From Prochlorococcus sp. AG-363-B11 (GTDB taxonomy: Bacteria > Cyanobacteriota > Cyanobacteriia > PCC-6307 > Cyanobiaceae): a DNA stretch of 64,000 nt. The notes beneath the pieces are model-generated. The model saw only the letters and a program-made list of their open reading frames with translations. It was not told the DNA's origin and made no database searches. Below are positions 17,037-27,255 of the stretch, one piece after another. The position numbers and the translations under genes are program-made. Each line of letters begins with the position of its first letter. Positions within the stretch are counted from its first letter, which is position 1. The stretch covers positions 1 to 64,000 of the forward strand of contig QCFE01000007.1 of the NCBI GenBank assembly GCA_003278425.1. The letters run 5' to 3'.

Positions 17037-18191
17037 ATGGTTTTTAACTTGCCAAGAATTTTAATTCCTATAGAGGTTGCTCCCGGAGAAACCCGAGTTG
17101 CAGCAACTCCAGAGACTGTCAAGAAACTAATTTCAATTGGTTTCAAAGTCTCTATTCAGCAAGGAGCAGGGACCCTTGCAGGTTTTTGTGATGATAGTTA
17201 TTTCAATGCGGGGGCTGATTTGTTTTCTGATACAACTGAAGATTCTTGGCAAAATATTGATTTAGTTCTATGTGTGAATTCTCCTTGCAACGAGTTTTTG
17301 TTAAAGCTTAAGCCTGGGACATTGTTAGTCGGTTTATTAGCACCTTATGGCAATCAAAACCTTGTTACTAATTTAGAAAAAGGAGGTCTATCAGCTTTAT
17401 CTTTAGAACTCTTACCCCGAATTAGCAGAGCTCAGGCTGCTGATGCACTTTCTTCTCAGGCAAATATTGCTGGATATAAAGCAGTCTTACTGGGAGCAAG
17501 TGCTCTTGATAGATATTTCCCTATGCTTATGACTGCTGCGGGAACTGTACAGCCTGCAAAAGTAGTAGTACTAGGTGCTGGGGTTGCAGGCTTGCAGGCA
17601 GTAGCAACAGCTAAGCGTTTAGGCGCTGTTGTTTATGTAAGCGATATTCGTCCAGCAGTAAAGGAACAAGTCGAGTCTTTAGGGGGCAGATTTATTGAAC
17701 CTCCTGAAGTTAAAGAGGAATCTTCTGGATCTGGAGTATATGCCAATCAAGTATCTCAGGCTTTCCTTGCTTCTCAACGAAAGCAACTTACCTCTCAACT
17801 AGCAGAAGCTGATGTTGCTATTTGTACTGCTCAAGTACCCGGGAAGAAGGCGCCTCGTCTTCTTGATGAAGAGATGCTAGATCAAATGAGATCAGGAGCA
17901 GTTGTTGTAGACCTTGCTGTAGCCCATGGAGGTAATTGTGAAGGAACTAAGCCTGGGGAGACTGTATTGAGAAAGGGAGTGAAACTTATTGGTGCCTCTG
18001 ACTTGCCTTGCACTGTCCCTAACCATGCAAGTTCATTGTATGCAAGAAACCTGTTTGCTTTAATCAGCCCATTAATCAAAAATGGAGGTCTTGTTTTGAA
18101 TACTGAAGATGAATTAATTGAAGGAGCGTTGATAAGCAAAGATGGTGTGATTCGTCATGCTCAAGTAATGAATTCAGGAGGACTGAATTAA
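17037..18191 (+). CDS. pntA: NAD(P) transhydrogenase subunit alpha 1
   Basis: NAD(H)-binding domain I of the proton-translocating transhydrogenase, which moves hydride between NADH and NADP using the proton gradient. The 384 residues cover the soluble domain only. Seen: the N-terminal PIEVAPGETRVAATPETVKKL, the RAQAADALSSQANIAGYKAV loop, the Rossmann VVLGAGVAGLQAVATAKRLGAVVYVSDIRP, and the VVDLAVAHGGNCE segment. The stop overlaps the next start by one base (TAATG), so translation is coupled to the membrane part. The gene opens a three-gene operon. Confidence 0.96.
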   Translation: MVFNLPRILIPIEVAPGETRVAATPETVKKLISIGFKVSIQQGAGTLAGFCDDSYFNAGADLFSDTTEDSWQNIDLVLCVNSPCNEFLLKLKPGTLLVGLLAPYGNQNLVTNLEKGGLSALSLELLPRISRAQAADALSSQANIAGYKAVLLGASALDRYFPMLMTAAGTVQPAKVVVLGAGVAGLQAVATAKRLGAVVYVSDIRPAVKEQVESLGGRFIEPPEVKEESSGSGVYANQVSQAFLASQRKQLTSQLAEADVAICTAQVPGKKAPRLLDEEMLDQMRSGAVVVDLAVAHGGNCEGTKPGETVLRKGVKLIGASDLPCTVPNHASSLYARNLFALISPLIKNGGLVLNTEDELIEGALISKDGVIRHAQVMNSGGLN

Positions 18192-18484
18192 TGTCTTTTT
18201 TAAGTGAAGCTTTTTGGGTGCTTTTACTAGGAAGCCTTCTAGGTTTGGAATTAATAGGAAAAGTTCCCCCTACTTTGCATACTCCTCTAATGAGTGGAGC
18301 GAATGCAATTTCCGGAATAACAATGCTTGCTGCTCTTACATTAATAATCAAAGCAGGTAATAATCTTCCATTGTTAGTCATCGGATCAGTGTCTTTGGGA
18401 TTTGCGCTTTTTAATGTGGTTGGAGGGTTTCTTGTCACAGACAGGATGCTTGCAATGTTCAGTCGTAAATCCTCACGTAAATAA
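18191..18484 (+). CDS. pntAB: NAD(P) transhydrogenase subunit alpha 2 (membrane part)
   Basis: A 97-residue piece with three hydrophobic spans that forms the first part of the proton-conducting membrane domain. In E. coli this is the C-terminus of PntA; cyanobacteria split it off. Recognisable segments are EAFWVLLLGSLLGLELIGKVPPTLHTPLMSGANAISG and GFALFNVVGGFLVTDRMLAMF. It is translationally coupled to pntA and lies 11 bases before pntB. Confidence 0.95.
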   Translation: MSFLSEAFWVLLLGSLLGLELIGKVPPTLHTPLMSGANAISGITMLAALTLIIKAGNNLPLLVIGSVSLGFALFNVVGGFLVTDRMLAMFSRKSSRK

Positions 18485-18495
18485 GGAGCTTTTTA

Positions 18496-19935
18496 ATGAA
18501 TTTTTCTGAGATATTAAAGTTTTTGATTGATCTTTTAGCTGTTTTCCTTTTAGCCCTAGGCATTAAAGGTTTGTCAAAGGTACGTTCAGCTCGTGACGCT
18601 AATCGGCTTGCAGCAATTGCAATGACGCTGGCAGTAGTAGGTGTTTTTGTTAATTCTTTAGGTGGCTCTGGAATCCCTTTAAATGCATGGGCATGGATAA
18701 TAGTTGGTTCTCTTGTAGGTACTTTGTTGGGAGCAGTTGTGGCTAAGAGAGTTGCCATGACTGCAATGCCAGAGACAGTTGCACTTTTTAATGGATGTGG
18801 AGGAATGTCATCTTTATTGGTGGCTTTAGCTGTTGCTTTTTTTCCGTTAAGTAATTCTTATGGGGAAGTATCTACTGGTTTAGTTGAAAAAATTTCAATT
18901 GTAATTTCTGTTTTTGTTGGGTCTATAACCTTCACTGGATCAATAGTTGCTATGGCCAAGTTGCAAGGTTGGCTCCCAACTCCTGGGTGGATGCAAAGCA
19001 AGATGCGCCATTTGATTAATATTGCTCTAGGTGTGGTAGCACTTGTATCTATTAGCACCCTTTTGAGTGGAGGTGATAATGGGCTTTGGTTGCTTGTAAT
19101 AAGTTCTGCTCTTTTGGGTATTGGAGTAACACTCCCTATTGGGGGTGCTGACATGCCAGTAGTTATTTCGCTTTTAAATAGCTATTCAGGTGTAGCTGCT
19201 GCTTCAGCGGGATTTGTTGTAGGTAGTCAATTGCTCATAGTTGCAGGAGCAATGGTAGGAGCTGCTGGACTGATACTCACACAGGTAATGTGTAATGGCA
19301 TGAATAGATCTCTGGTATCAGTTTTATTTGGAGGTGCACTTGGCTCTACGAACTCCTCAGGATCAGCAGGATCAGGAGAGTATATAAATATCACTAGTTG
19401 CAGCGTAGAGGAATGTGCTTTAACACTTGAAGCCGCAGAACGAGTAATAATTGTACCTGGATATGGCTTGGCTGTAGCTCAGGCCCAGCACACACTTAGA
19501 GAAGTAACAAGGGTCTTGGAAGGTAGTGGTGTTGAGGTGACTTATGCTATTCATCCTGTCGCTGGCCGAATGCCTGGTCACATGAATGTCCTCTTAGCAG
19601 AAGCAGATGTTCCTTATGAACAACTAAAAGAAATGGACATTGTTAACCCTGAATTTCCTGCTACAGATGTAGTTCTTGTTTTAGGAGCTAATGATGTTGT
19701 TAATCCTCAAGCAAAGAATGATCCTAGTTCTCCTTTGTATGGGATGCCAGTACTTGATGTGCAAGAAGCACGTACTGTTTTCGTTGTCAAAAGAGGTATG
19801 AGTGCAGGATACTCAGGAATTAAGAATGATTTGTTTGATTTAGCTAATACTTCCATGGTGTTTGGTGATGCAAAGAAAGTCTTAGGTGACCTTTTAGTGG
19901 AACTTAAAGAGCTGGGTATTAGTGGTAAGAGCTGA
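18496..19935 (+). CDS. pntB: NAD(P) transhydrogenase subunit beta
   Basis: Membrane and NADP(H)-binding subunit of the transhydrogenase, 479 residues. The first ~270 residues hold about nine spans (including MPETVALFNGCGGMSSLLVALA and GADMPVVISLLNSYSG). The C-terminal soluble domain contains VIIVPGYGLAVAQAQHTLREV, the HPVAGRMPGHMNVLLAEADVPYE block, and VVLVLGANDVVNPQA, the NADP-binding signature. It supplies or consumes NADPH depending on the gradient. The stop overlaps the next gene by 14 bases. Confidence 0.97.
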   Translation: MNFSEILKFLIDLLAVFLLALGIKGLSKVRSARDANRLAAIAMTLAVVGVFVNSLGGSGIPLNAWAWIIVGSLVGTLLGAVVAKRVAMTAMPETVALFNGCGGMSSLLVALAVAFFPLSNSYGEVSTGLVEKISIVISVFVGSITFTGSIVAMAKLQGWLPTPGWMQSKMRHLINIALGVVALVSISTLLSGGDNGLWLLVISSALLGIGVTLPIGGADMPVVISLLNSYSGVAAASAGFVVGSQLLIVAGAMVGAAGLILTQVMCNGMNRSLVSVLFGGALGSTNSSGSAGSGEYINITSCSVEECALTLEAAERVIIVPGYGLAVAQAQHTLREVTRVLEGSGVEVTYAIHPVAGRMPGHMNVLLAEADVPYEQLKEMDIVNPEFPATDVVLVLGANDVVNPQAKNDPSSPLYGMPVLDVQEARTVFVVKRGMSAGYSGIKNDLFDLANTSMVFGDAKKVLGDLLVELKELGISGKS

Positions 19936-21034
19936 AGGTTCTAGAAATACTCTTGAATCACTTGGGATAAAACCTTTTCAACAGTGTTTCCCTTGGATAG
20001 GTGGAGATCTGCAAACTCTCCGAGATACTTTTATTGATGAGAATTTATTTCTTAATAATGGAGAAGTTGTTTTAATACAGGTACCATCTAAATTTTCAGG
20101 AAATAACAATAAAGAGCATTTGGTTGCTTTCCTAAATAGGCCTGCAAAACCTTTACGCCCTAAAGGTTTGATTTTGTTACTTCATGGATTGGGAGGCTCA
20201 AGTAGAAGAAGAGGACTTAGACGCATGGCTTTTGAATTACTGAATGCAGGCTTTGCTGTTTTGAGGTTAAACCTTCGAGGAGCTGATCCAGGTAGGAAAT
20301 TTGCATCAGGAACATATGCCGCTAATTGCAACACTGATTTATTTCCTTCAATAGAGAAGGCTAGAGAAATTTGTACCTTGTTAGAAAAGAGTAGTGAATC
20401 TCCAAATGACACAATCCCACTTTTTGGAGTAGGTCTTTCTTTAGGAGGGACTATTTTATTAAATGCTTGTTTAGGATTTGAGTCTTATTCAGAAGAGACT
20501 GTTTTAGATGGGTTGGTTTGTATTAGTAGCCCATTAGACTTAGAAGGTTGTAGTTCTTCTATTGAGAGACCTCGTAACAGTGTCTATCAGGCATGGTTAT
20601 TGAAGAGACTAATTCAACAAACCCTTGAAGACCCTTTTGGTGTGACAGAGCTTGAAAGAGAGTTTCTCGAACAAGGAAATGCATGGAATTCTTTAATTAC
20701 CTCATCTATACGAGCATTTGATTCATCTATAACTTCTCCAAGATGGGGCTTTAACAATGTAGATGACTACTATAGTCAGGCGTCCCCTATAAACTCTTTT
20801 TCCGCCAATAATTTTAAAGGTATTCCAAAGACACTATTAGTGCATTCTCTTGATGATCCATGGGTACCTTCTCAACCTATAGAGAAATTACTTGAGAGAA
20901 AGCAAAATAGAATGTTACCTCCTAATTTAGATATTTGTTTGACTAACTATGGTGGTCATAACGGGTTTCATGGATTAAATGGATGCTGGGGTGATGAAGT
21001 TGTTCGAAGTTGGTTAGTTAAACTTGCCACTTAA
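19922..21034 (+). CDS. YheT-type alpha/beta hydrolase
   Basis: A 370-residue esterase-like protein of the YheT/EMB8 family. Seen: HGLGGSSRRRGLRRMAFELLNAGFAVLRLNLRGAD, the nucleophile elbow GVGLSLGGTILLN, the acid in HSLDDPWVPSQP and the His in GGHNGFHG. The substrate is unknown; relatives act on carboxyl esters or lipids. The GTG start lies inside the end of pntB (14-base overlap), so it is probably cotranscribed with the pnt operon, though no metabolic link is evident. The 3' end overlaps the convergent ferredoxin gene by 21 bases. Confidence 0.88.
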   Translation: MVRAEGSRNTLESLGIKPFQQCFPWIGGDLQTLRDTFIDENLFLNNGEVVLIQVPSKFSGNNNKEHLVAFLNRPAKPLRPKGLILLLHGLGGSSRRRGLRRMAFELLNAGFAVLRLNLRGADPGRKFASGTYAANCNTDLFPSIEKAREICTLLEKSSESPNDTIPLFGVGLSLGGTILLNACLGFESYSEETVLDGLVCISSPLDLEGCSSSIERPRNSVYQAWLLKRLIQQTLEDPFGVTELEREFLEQGNAWNSLITSSIRAFDSSITSPRWGFNNVDDYYSQASPINSFSANNFKGIPKTLLVHSLDDPWVPSQPIEKLLERKQNRMLPPNLDICLTNYGGHNGFHGLNGCWGDEVVRSWLVKLAT

Positions 21035-21373
21035 ACTTTTTAGAGGTGTTTTTTTTAGTTCCCATTCTCTTTGTGGCTTACCTTCAATGATATGACTTTT
21101 GATTATTGTTTCGATACGATTAGGATAAACGTTCTTATACCAGATTCCTTCTGGCCAAATTAAAAGGATTGGCCCTGACTTGCAAACTCTTAAGCAATCA
21201 ACCTTGCTACGTAAAACAATCCCTTCAGGTCGATTAGGATCTTCTAACTTTAGTTTTTTTAGAATAAGTTTAATTTCTTCCCAACTTTCTTCACTTTGTG
21301 TTGGGTCACAACATAATGATGATGTTTTATGTGGAACACATAGTAAAAGATGGTGACTTACTTGGAGGTTCAT
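21014..21373 (-). CDS. thioredoxin-like [2Fe-2S] ferredoxin
   Basis: 119 residues with the ligand pattern of thioredoxin-fold ferredoxins: Cys12 and Cys21 or Cys22 ([13 protein letters not shown]), then a C-x3-C pair in [10 protein letters not shown]. The PEGIWYKNV segment after the second pair is typical of the family. It is an electron carrier of unknown partner. It overlaps dxr by 4 bases (ATGA), so the two are coupled. Because the MEP pathway needs electrons at the later IspG and IspH steps, the linkage is suggestive but unproven. Its 3' end overlaps the convergent hydrolase. Confidence 0.85.
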   Translation of the reverse strand: MNLQVSHHLLLCVPHKTSSLCCDPTQSEESWEEIKLILKKLKLEDPNRPEGIVLRSKVDCLRVCKSGPILLIWPEGIWYKNVYPNRIETIIKSHIIEGKPQREWELKKTPLKSLSGKFN

Positions 21374-22632
21374 TCTCCAAAAGTAGACATTGTGATTTCA
21401 AGAGAATTTTTTTCTACTAGAAAATTGACTTCTTTCCGGGCCCAATTATCTACTTCAATTACATCCTCTAGTTGAGGATCTGCCTTGAGATCTTGCTTAT
21501 GTTTCTCACATATTTTTTCAATTACTTTTGGAATATTTAGAAAATGAATTTTTTCTTTTAGAAAGAGAGCTACGACCTCTTCATTAGCTGCGTTAAGCAC
21601 AGCTGGCATTGTTCCAGCTGCCTTACCAGCAGAATAAGCAAGTTGCATGCATGGATATTTTGATGTATCTGGTTCACGGAAAGTTAATTGACCTATCTCA
21701 GGCAGGCTTAGTCTTTTCCATTTTGTTTCAAGTCTATTTGGCCAACTCATGGCATAGAGGATTGGAAGCTTCATGTCTGGCCAACCCATTTGAGCTAAAA
21801 CGGACGAGTCAGTTAATTCAACCATTGAATGAATAATGCTTTGAGGGTGGATAACTATTTCTATGTGCTCATAATCAAGACCAAATAAATAATGTGCCTC
21901 TATTACTTCAAGTCCTTTATTCATAAGTGTTGCAGAATCAACCGTTATCTTTTTACCCATGCTCCAATTTGGATGACTAGTAGCATCTTTTACAGTGGCA
22001 TTCCTCAAAGTTTCCGTAGGCCAATCTCGGAAAGCTCCCCCAGAAGCCGTTAACTGAATATTCCTCAACCCAGGTGTAGGAACACCAGTTGAGAGGCGAG
22101 CTGTCTCAACCCAAGGAGTTCCTTGCAAGCATTGAAATATAGCAGAATGCTCTGAGTCAGCTGGAAGTAATCGACTACCACTGCGCTTTAACTCTGGGAG
22201 GACGACAGGACCTGCTGCAATTAAAGTTTCTTTGTTCGCTAGTGCAATATCTTTACCTGCTTTTATTGCAGCGAGAGTAGGTAGAAGACCTGCGCAGCCA
22301 ACAATCCCAGTAACAACAAGGTCTGCCGTTTCCCATGAAGCTGCTATTTGTAGGCCTTCTTCCCCAGCTAATAAATGAGGAATGCCATTAGGTATTTCTT
22401 TATCAGGTAAATCTTTTAAGCGTTTTTGGAGCTCAGGTAATTTTTTTTCTCCGGCAAGTGCAACTACCTCTGGTTTGTGCTTTTTGATTTGTTCAATAAG
22501 CAAATCAAGGTTATTGCCTGCTGTTAAAGCAACCACTTTGAATTGATCTGGGCACTCTTGAGCTATCTCGAGAGTTTGGGTACCAATTGAACCAGTGGAT
22601 CCAAGTACACTGATTGCTTTCACAGTATTCAA
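21370..22632 (-). CDS. dxr: 1-deoxy-D-xylulose 5-phosphate reductoisomerase
   Basis: Second step of the MEP isoprenoid pathway: NADPH-dependent conversion of DXP to MEP, needed for carotenoids, phytol and quinones. The 420 residues are normal (about 400). Seen: NADPH-binding [17 protein letters not shown] at the N-terminus, metal/substrate site [20 protein letters not shown], and the [18 protein letters not shown] block with [10 protein letters not shown]. It is followed by a coupled ferredoxin-like gene. Confidence 0.97.
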   Translation of the reverse strand: MNTVKAISVLGSTGSIGTQTLEIAQECPDQFKVVALTAGNNLDLLIEQIKKHKPEVVALAGEKKLPELQKRLKDLPDKEIPNGIPHLLAGEEGLQIAASWETADLVVTGIVGCAGLLPTLAAIKAGKDIALANKETLIAAGPVVLPELKRSGSRLLPADSEHSAIFQCLQGTPWVETARLSTGVPTPGLRNIQLTASGGAFRDWPTETLRNATVKDATSHPNWSMGKKITVDSATLMNKGLEVIEAHYLFGLDYEHIEIVIHPQSIIHSMVELTDSSVLAQMGWPDMKLPILYAMSWPNRLETKWKRLSLPEIGQLTFREPDTSKYPCMQLAYSAGKAAGTMPAVLNAANEEVVALFLKEKIHFLNIPKVIEKICEKHKQDLKADPQLEDVIEVDNWARKEVNFLVEKNSLEITMSTFGE

Positions 22633-22711
22633 GCAGTTTCCACTAGTCTCTCATTTGATGGTTTAATTCTGGATGAAAAGTTAATGATCTTGGAATTAAT
22701 GTAGAAATACC

Positions 22712-24211
22712 TTACTTTTTAATCCAATCTGTTAAGCCATCTTTTTTATCAATCAGCTCAATTCCTTTATCTTTTAGCTCTTTCCTGATCTTGTCGGCTT
22801 TAGTAAAGTCTTTAGACAACTTGGCAGCCTTACGCTCTTTTATTGCCTCAATTATTTCAGCATCACTGTGCATTTTTCCTTGATGGGAGTTTTTCTCTAG
22901 GGGTAGTTCAGGTTGAAGTCCTAAAATATTGGCAAGGCTCACGAGTAAGAGCCATCTTGAGTGTAGATCCAGATTTCTTGCTTCACCATCTAGATCTGAA
23001 ACATCTCGTTCAATTTGATTAGCTAAAGATTTTAGAGGGCGGCTCAGCTCAAATAATACTGATATCGCTACAGAAGTGTTGAGATCATCATCAAGAGCAT
23101 CTATAAAATGTTGGCAAGATTTAGAGAACCTCTCGTTGGAGACATTATTTTTGAGATCGCGAATAGTCTTTTCTTGGACACTAGGCTTTGGCCATTTAAG
23201 TTTACGATGACTAATTAGACCTATGCAGAGGGCACTATTTAGGCGCCTCCAACCTATTGAAGCTGCTTCAATAGATTTCTTGGTGAAATCTAATGGTTTT
23301 CTGTAGTGAGCTTGAAGAATAAATAGTCTAAGAGTCATAGCAGAGATCCCTTCACTTAAGAGAGCTCTGATAGTTGTAAAGTTTCCTAGTGATTTGCTCA
23401 TCTTTTGGCCGCCTACATTCACCATTCCGTTGTGAAGCCAATAGTTTGCTAGTTTCTTGCCAGTAGCCATTTCTGATTGAGCAATCTCATTTTCATGATG
23501 TGGAAAGATTAAATCAGACCCACCAAGATGAATATCTATAGTTTGACCAAGCTCTTGAAGAACCATTGCTGAACACTCAATGTGCCAACCTGGTCGACCT
23601 TGTCCCCATGGAGAAGGAAAGCTTGTCTCACCTTTTTTAGCTCTCTTCCAAAGCGCAAAGTCAAAAGGATGTTGTTTTCGAGCTTCTTCTTCCCTTTCTA
23701 TCCTCCCATCAGCATTTAGCTGTTGTTCGGATAAGTCGCGATTACTTAGTTTCCCGTAGTCGACATGTTGCATTACTGCAAAATAGACATCTCCTTCTAC
23801 TGAATAAGCAGCTCCTTTTTGTTCTAGTTCTTGAATCATCTCTCTAATACCATCAAGGCATCTAGTTGCTCGAGGCATACGACTTGGTCTTAAAATTCCA
23901 AGAGCATCCATGTCTTGGTGGAATTCTTTTATATTCTTCTCGCTAACTTGCGTCATTGTTGAGTTCTCTTTTTCTGCCTTAGCAAGTATTTTGTCGTCAA
24001 TATCAGTAAAATTCTGTATAAAAGTAACTTTAGAACCTTGTGAAATTAAATATCGTCTTAAAACATCCCAAACAATATAGCTCCGTGCATGACCTAGATG
24101 ACAAAGGTCATAGACAGTCACTCCACAGCAATAAATACTTACTTCGCCTGGCTTTATTGACTTAAAAGTCTCTAGTCTTTTTGTGAGGGTGTTTGTTAGC
24201 TTTAAAGACAC
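22712..24211 (-). CDS. cysS: cysteinyl-tRNA synthetase
   Basis: Class I synthetase charging tRNA-Cys. Seen: N-terminal zinc-site [13 protein letters not shown]-like [17 protein letters not shown], the internal WHIECSAM zinc-ligand segment, [10 protein letters not shown], and KMSKSLGN. The C-terminal anticodon-binding region ends in [37 protein letters not shown], normal for the family. 499 residues. It follows polA by 39 bases on the same strand. Confidence 0.97.
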   Translation of the reverse strand: MSLKLTNTLTKRLETFKSIKPGEVSIYCCGVTVYDLCHLGHARSYIVWDVLRRYLISQGSKVTFIQNFTDIDDKILAKAEKENSTMTQVSEKNIKEFHQDMDALGILRPSRMPRATRCLDGIREMIQELEQKGAAYSVEGDVYFAVMQHVDYGKLSNRDLSEQQLNADGRIEREEEARKQHPFDFALWKRAKKGETSFPSPWGQGRPGWHIECSAMVLQELGQTIDIHLGGSDLIFPHHENEIAQSEMATGKKLANYWLHNGMVNVGGQKMSKSLGNFTTIRALLSEGISAMTLRLFILQAHYRKPLDFTKKSIEAASIGWRRLNSALCIGLISHRKLKWPKPSVQEKTIRDLKNNVSNERFSKSCQHFIDALDDDLNTSVAISVLFELSRPLKSLANQIERDVSDLDGEARNLDLHSRWLLLVSLANILGLQPELPLEKNSHQGKMHSDAEIIEAIKERKAAKLSKDFTKADKIRKELKDKGIELIDKKDGLTDWIKK

Positions 24212-24250
24212 TTTGTTATTTAGAGTTTTTGATGGGAATAATGTACTTTT

Positions 24251-27223
24251 TCATTTTGTATTCATCCAATTGTCTCCAATAGCTGCTTGTACAACTAATG
24301 GAACAGAAAGGCATACAGCATTTTCCATTGTACTGATGACTAAACCTTTAACTTCCTCTACGACACTTGGATCGACTTCTAAAACTAATTCATCATGAAC
24401 TTGCAATAGGAGATTGGCAGGGAAGCCATGCATCTTGATTTTTGTTGCTAGTTGCACCATCGCTATTTTAATAATATCAGCGCTGGAGCCTTGAATAGGT
24501 GCATTTGCAGCTGCTCGAAGTTGCTGTGCCTCCATGCCTGCACGTCGTGCAACTTTAAGGTCTATTTTCATAGGATCATTCCCAAGTAGTCGCCCTAATC
24601 CATTCTTATCAAAATGAAAATGCCTACGCCTTCCAAGCAAGGTCTTTACGAAGCCTTGGCTTAATGCAAGTCTTTCTTGTAGTTCTAGAAATCCGAAAAC
24701 TTTTGGATACCTTTCTTTGTATTTGATTAAGAAATCTTTTGCTTCTGAAGTAGTAACACCCGCTGATCTCGCAAAACGTTGAGCCCCCATTCCATAAATC
24801 ACTCCGAAATTAATTGTTTTGCCTAATCGCCTTTCTTCAGGAGTTATTGACTCTTTTTCTAAGAGGATCTTGGCTGTAAGAGTATGAACATCTTCGTTAT
24901 TTTTATAGGCATCTTGAAGGATTGCTTCACCTGAAAGATGTGCAAGAATTCGTAATTCTATCTGTGAGTAATCTGCACTTATTAATTTCCAGTTTTCTTG
25001 AGGAAGAAATGCCTTCCTTATACGCTTACTAAATTCTGTACGTATAGGTATATTTTGAAGATTTGGGTTGCTACTACTTAAACGACCTGTTGCAGTTACT
25101 GCTTGGTTGAAATCTGTATGGACTCTGCCAGTTTCTTTTTCCACTAATAGAGGGAGAGCATCTACGTAAGTGCTCACAAGTTTACTAAGTGTTCGTTGTT
25201 CTATTAAAAGTGGTATTAACGGATGATCCTTTTCAAGTTTCTCTAGAACATTTGCATCAGTACTCCAGCCGGTTTTTGTCTTGCGAGATTTTTTCTTATC
25301 AAGAGACAATTTCTCAAAAAGGATTTCACCAAGCTGTTTTGGGGAGTTGAGATTAAATTCAACCCCGGCTTCTTTATAAGCTTGGGTCTCTAGTTTCTTT
25401 AGTGTTTGGTGTAACTCATTTGATAGTTCATCTAAGTAAGGAATATCTATACAGATTCCCCTTGCTTCCATTTCTGCGAGGATAGGCTCAAGAGGTTGCT
25501 CTATTTTTTCTAAAAGTTCAATCAAATCAGGCCCCATTGCTTGAAGTCGAGATCTGAATAAAAAAGAAAGCTTCCTTGTGAGGTATACATCCATTCCACA
25601 GTAGACACTTGCTTCTCTAATATCAACATCTTTAAAAGTTTTTCCTTTGCCTACAAGTTGTTTGAAGCTTGTAGGCGTAAAACCAAGTTCTCTTTTTGTT
25701 ATTTCTTCAAGACTATGCTTATTAGTTGAATTACATAGATAATCTGCCAGTAGTGTATCCATTACCACTCCTTCCAGAGGGATCCCATTATGGAGAAAAA
25801 CTAGACGGTCATACTTTGCATTTTGTAGAACTTTTGGATGCTTTGAACTTTTTAACCAGGGTATAAGAGCTTCTATAACTTTTGAAAGAGGTAATTGACT
25901 CTTAAGGGGGCTATCTCCTTGAAGGTTTAACTCTTCTTGTACATTGTGACCCAAAGGTATATATGCTAATTGATCTAGGCCTTCTCCCCAGCAAAAACCA
26001 ATTCCAACAAGCTCAGCCTTAAATGGATTTAAATTAGTTGTTTCTGTATCAACGGCGACTGGGTATAGGGGATCGTTAAATTTTAGGAGACGATCTGCAA
26101 GTGCTTGAAGTTGTAATGAATCCCCGATGATTAGCGGTGTAATTTTAGGAAGTTGATTAGGATTTTTTACATCATCCTCACTTCTCTCAACTTTTTCTTT
26201 TGAGACCTTTATTAGTGATTGATTAGTAGAAATTTTTTGTATGTTAGCTTTGTATCCACCATGAGAAAAACTAGCGACAAAGCTTGGAATTTGATTAACA
26301 AGGGAAAAGAGTTCAAGTTTTGCAAGTGAATTACTTAAAGTCTCTCTATTGATTTTAGAAAGCTCTAATTGCTGTGGACCTTTTAGGGGGACTTCAATCA
26401 TTATCTCGGCTAACCCCTTTGAGAGGTAGGCATTTGCCTTGCCTTGTATTAATTTTATTTTCACTGCACCTTTGATAGCTCCTTGAGTTGCATGCTCTCC
26501 TTTTGCTTGTAAGGATTCTAATGAATTGAATACTCCATCTAAATCACCATTTTCTTTTAGTAAATTTATAGCTGTTTTAGGACCAACGCCTTTGATTCCA
26601 GGAATATTGTCAGAGCTATCTCCTGTTAGAGCCTTTAGATCTATTACTTTTCTAGGAGTTACTCCAAGTTTTTTTACTACTCCTTCTTCATTAATAAGCG
26701 ATGGACTCCCGCTTTTTGAATATGGGCCTCCACCCATGTAAAGGACAGCGATATTTTTTTCATCATCTACTAATTGAAATAGATCTCGATCACCAGTAAG
26801 GATGCGGACCCCCCACCCATTCTTGGTAGCTTGTTGGGCTAGTGTTCCTAGAACATCATCTGCTTCATATCCTGGTGCTGTGACGACTGAGAGATTGAGA
26901 TCTTCTTTGAGTATATGTTGAAGTTGTTCTAGGTCTTGGAAGAAAATTTCTGGAGCAACATCACGATTAGCTTTGTAATTTGGATCTGCTTTGTGACGGA
27001 AAGTTGGCTCAGCTGTGTCAAAAGCAATGGTTACTCCTTGGGGGGCAAGTAATTTGCAGTTGTCTAAAAGACTTTTCAAAAAACCATACGTCACACTTGT
27101 AGGGATTCCCTCTTTTGTCTGAAGTCCCCCTTCACCTCCTTTGCTGAAGGCATAAAAACTTCTAAACGCAAGTGAATGCCCATCAACAAGAAGCAAAATA
27201 GGTTTTTCATTTTGTTGGGACAT
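24251..27223 (-). CDS. polA: DNA polymerase I
   Basis: 990 residues with all three domains. The 5'-3' nuclease spans about 1-300 (LLVDGHSLAFRSFYAF, YEADDVLGTLA, TGDRDLFQLV, GDSSDNIPGIKGVGPKTA). The 3'-5' proofreading domain appears intact: Exo I DTETTNL, Exo II NAKYD and Exo III YCGMD. The polymerase domain has motif A (SADYSQIELRILAHLSG), motif B (RRLGKTINFGVIYGMGAQ) and motif C (QVHDELVLEV). It fills gaps in repair and removes RNA primers. It is transcribed with cysS behind it and the membrane-fusion gene 32 bases ahead. Confidence 0.97.
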   Translation of the reverse strand: MSQQNEKPILLLVDGHSLAFRSFYAFSKGGEGGLQTKEGIPTSVTYGFLKSLLDNCKLLAPQGVTIAFDTAEPTFRHKADPNYKANRDVAPEIFFQDLEQLQHILKEDLNLSVVTAPGYEADDVLGTLAQQATKNGWGVRILTGDRDLFQLVDDEKNIAVLYMGGGPYSKSGSPSLINEEGVVKKLGVTPRKVIDLKALTGDSSDNIPGIKGVGPKTAINLLKENGDLDGVFNSLESLQAKGEHATQGAIKGAVKIKLIQGKANAYLSKGLAEIMIEVPLKGPQQLELSKINRETLSNSLAKLELFSLVNQIPSFVASFSHGGYKANIQKISTNQSLIKVSKEKVERSEDDVKNPNQLPKITPLIIGDSLQLQALADRLLKFNDPLYPVAVDTETTNLNPFKAELVGIGFCWGEGLDQLAYIPLGHNVQEELNLQGDSPLKSQLPLSKVIEALIPWLKSSKHPKVLQNAKYDRLVFLHNGIPLEGVVMDTLLADYLCNSTNKHSLEEITKRELGFTPTSFKQLVGKGKTFKDVDIREASVYCGMDVYLTRKLSFLFRSRLQAMGPDLIELLEKIEQPLEPILAEMEARGICIDIPYLDELSNELHQTLKKLETQAYKEAGVEFNLNSPKQLGEILFEKLSLDKKKSRKTKTGWSTDANVLEKLEKDHPLIPLLIEQRTLSKLVSTYVDALPLLVEKETGRVHTDFNQAVTATGRLSSSNPNLQNIPIRTEFSKRIRKAFLPQENWKLISADYSQIELRILAHLSGEAILQDAYKNNEDVHTLTAKILLEKESITPEERRLGKTINFGVIYGMGAQRFARSAGVTTSEAKDFLIKYKERYPKVFGFLELQERLALSQGFVKTLLGRRRHFHFDKNGLGRLLGNDPMKIDLKVARRAGMEAQQLRAAANAPIQGSSADIIKIAMVQLATKIKMHGFPANLLLQVHDELVLEVDPSVVEEVKGLVISTMENAVCLSVPLVVQAAIGDNWMNTK

Positions 27224-27255
27224 AGGTTTCTTAATTAGATTTTTTGTGATTTCAC

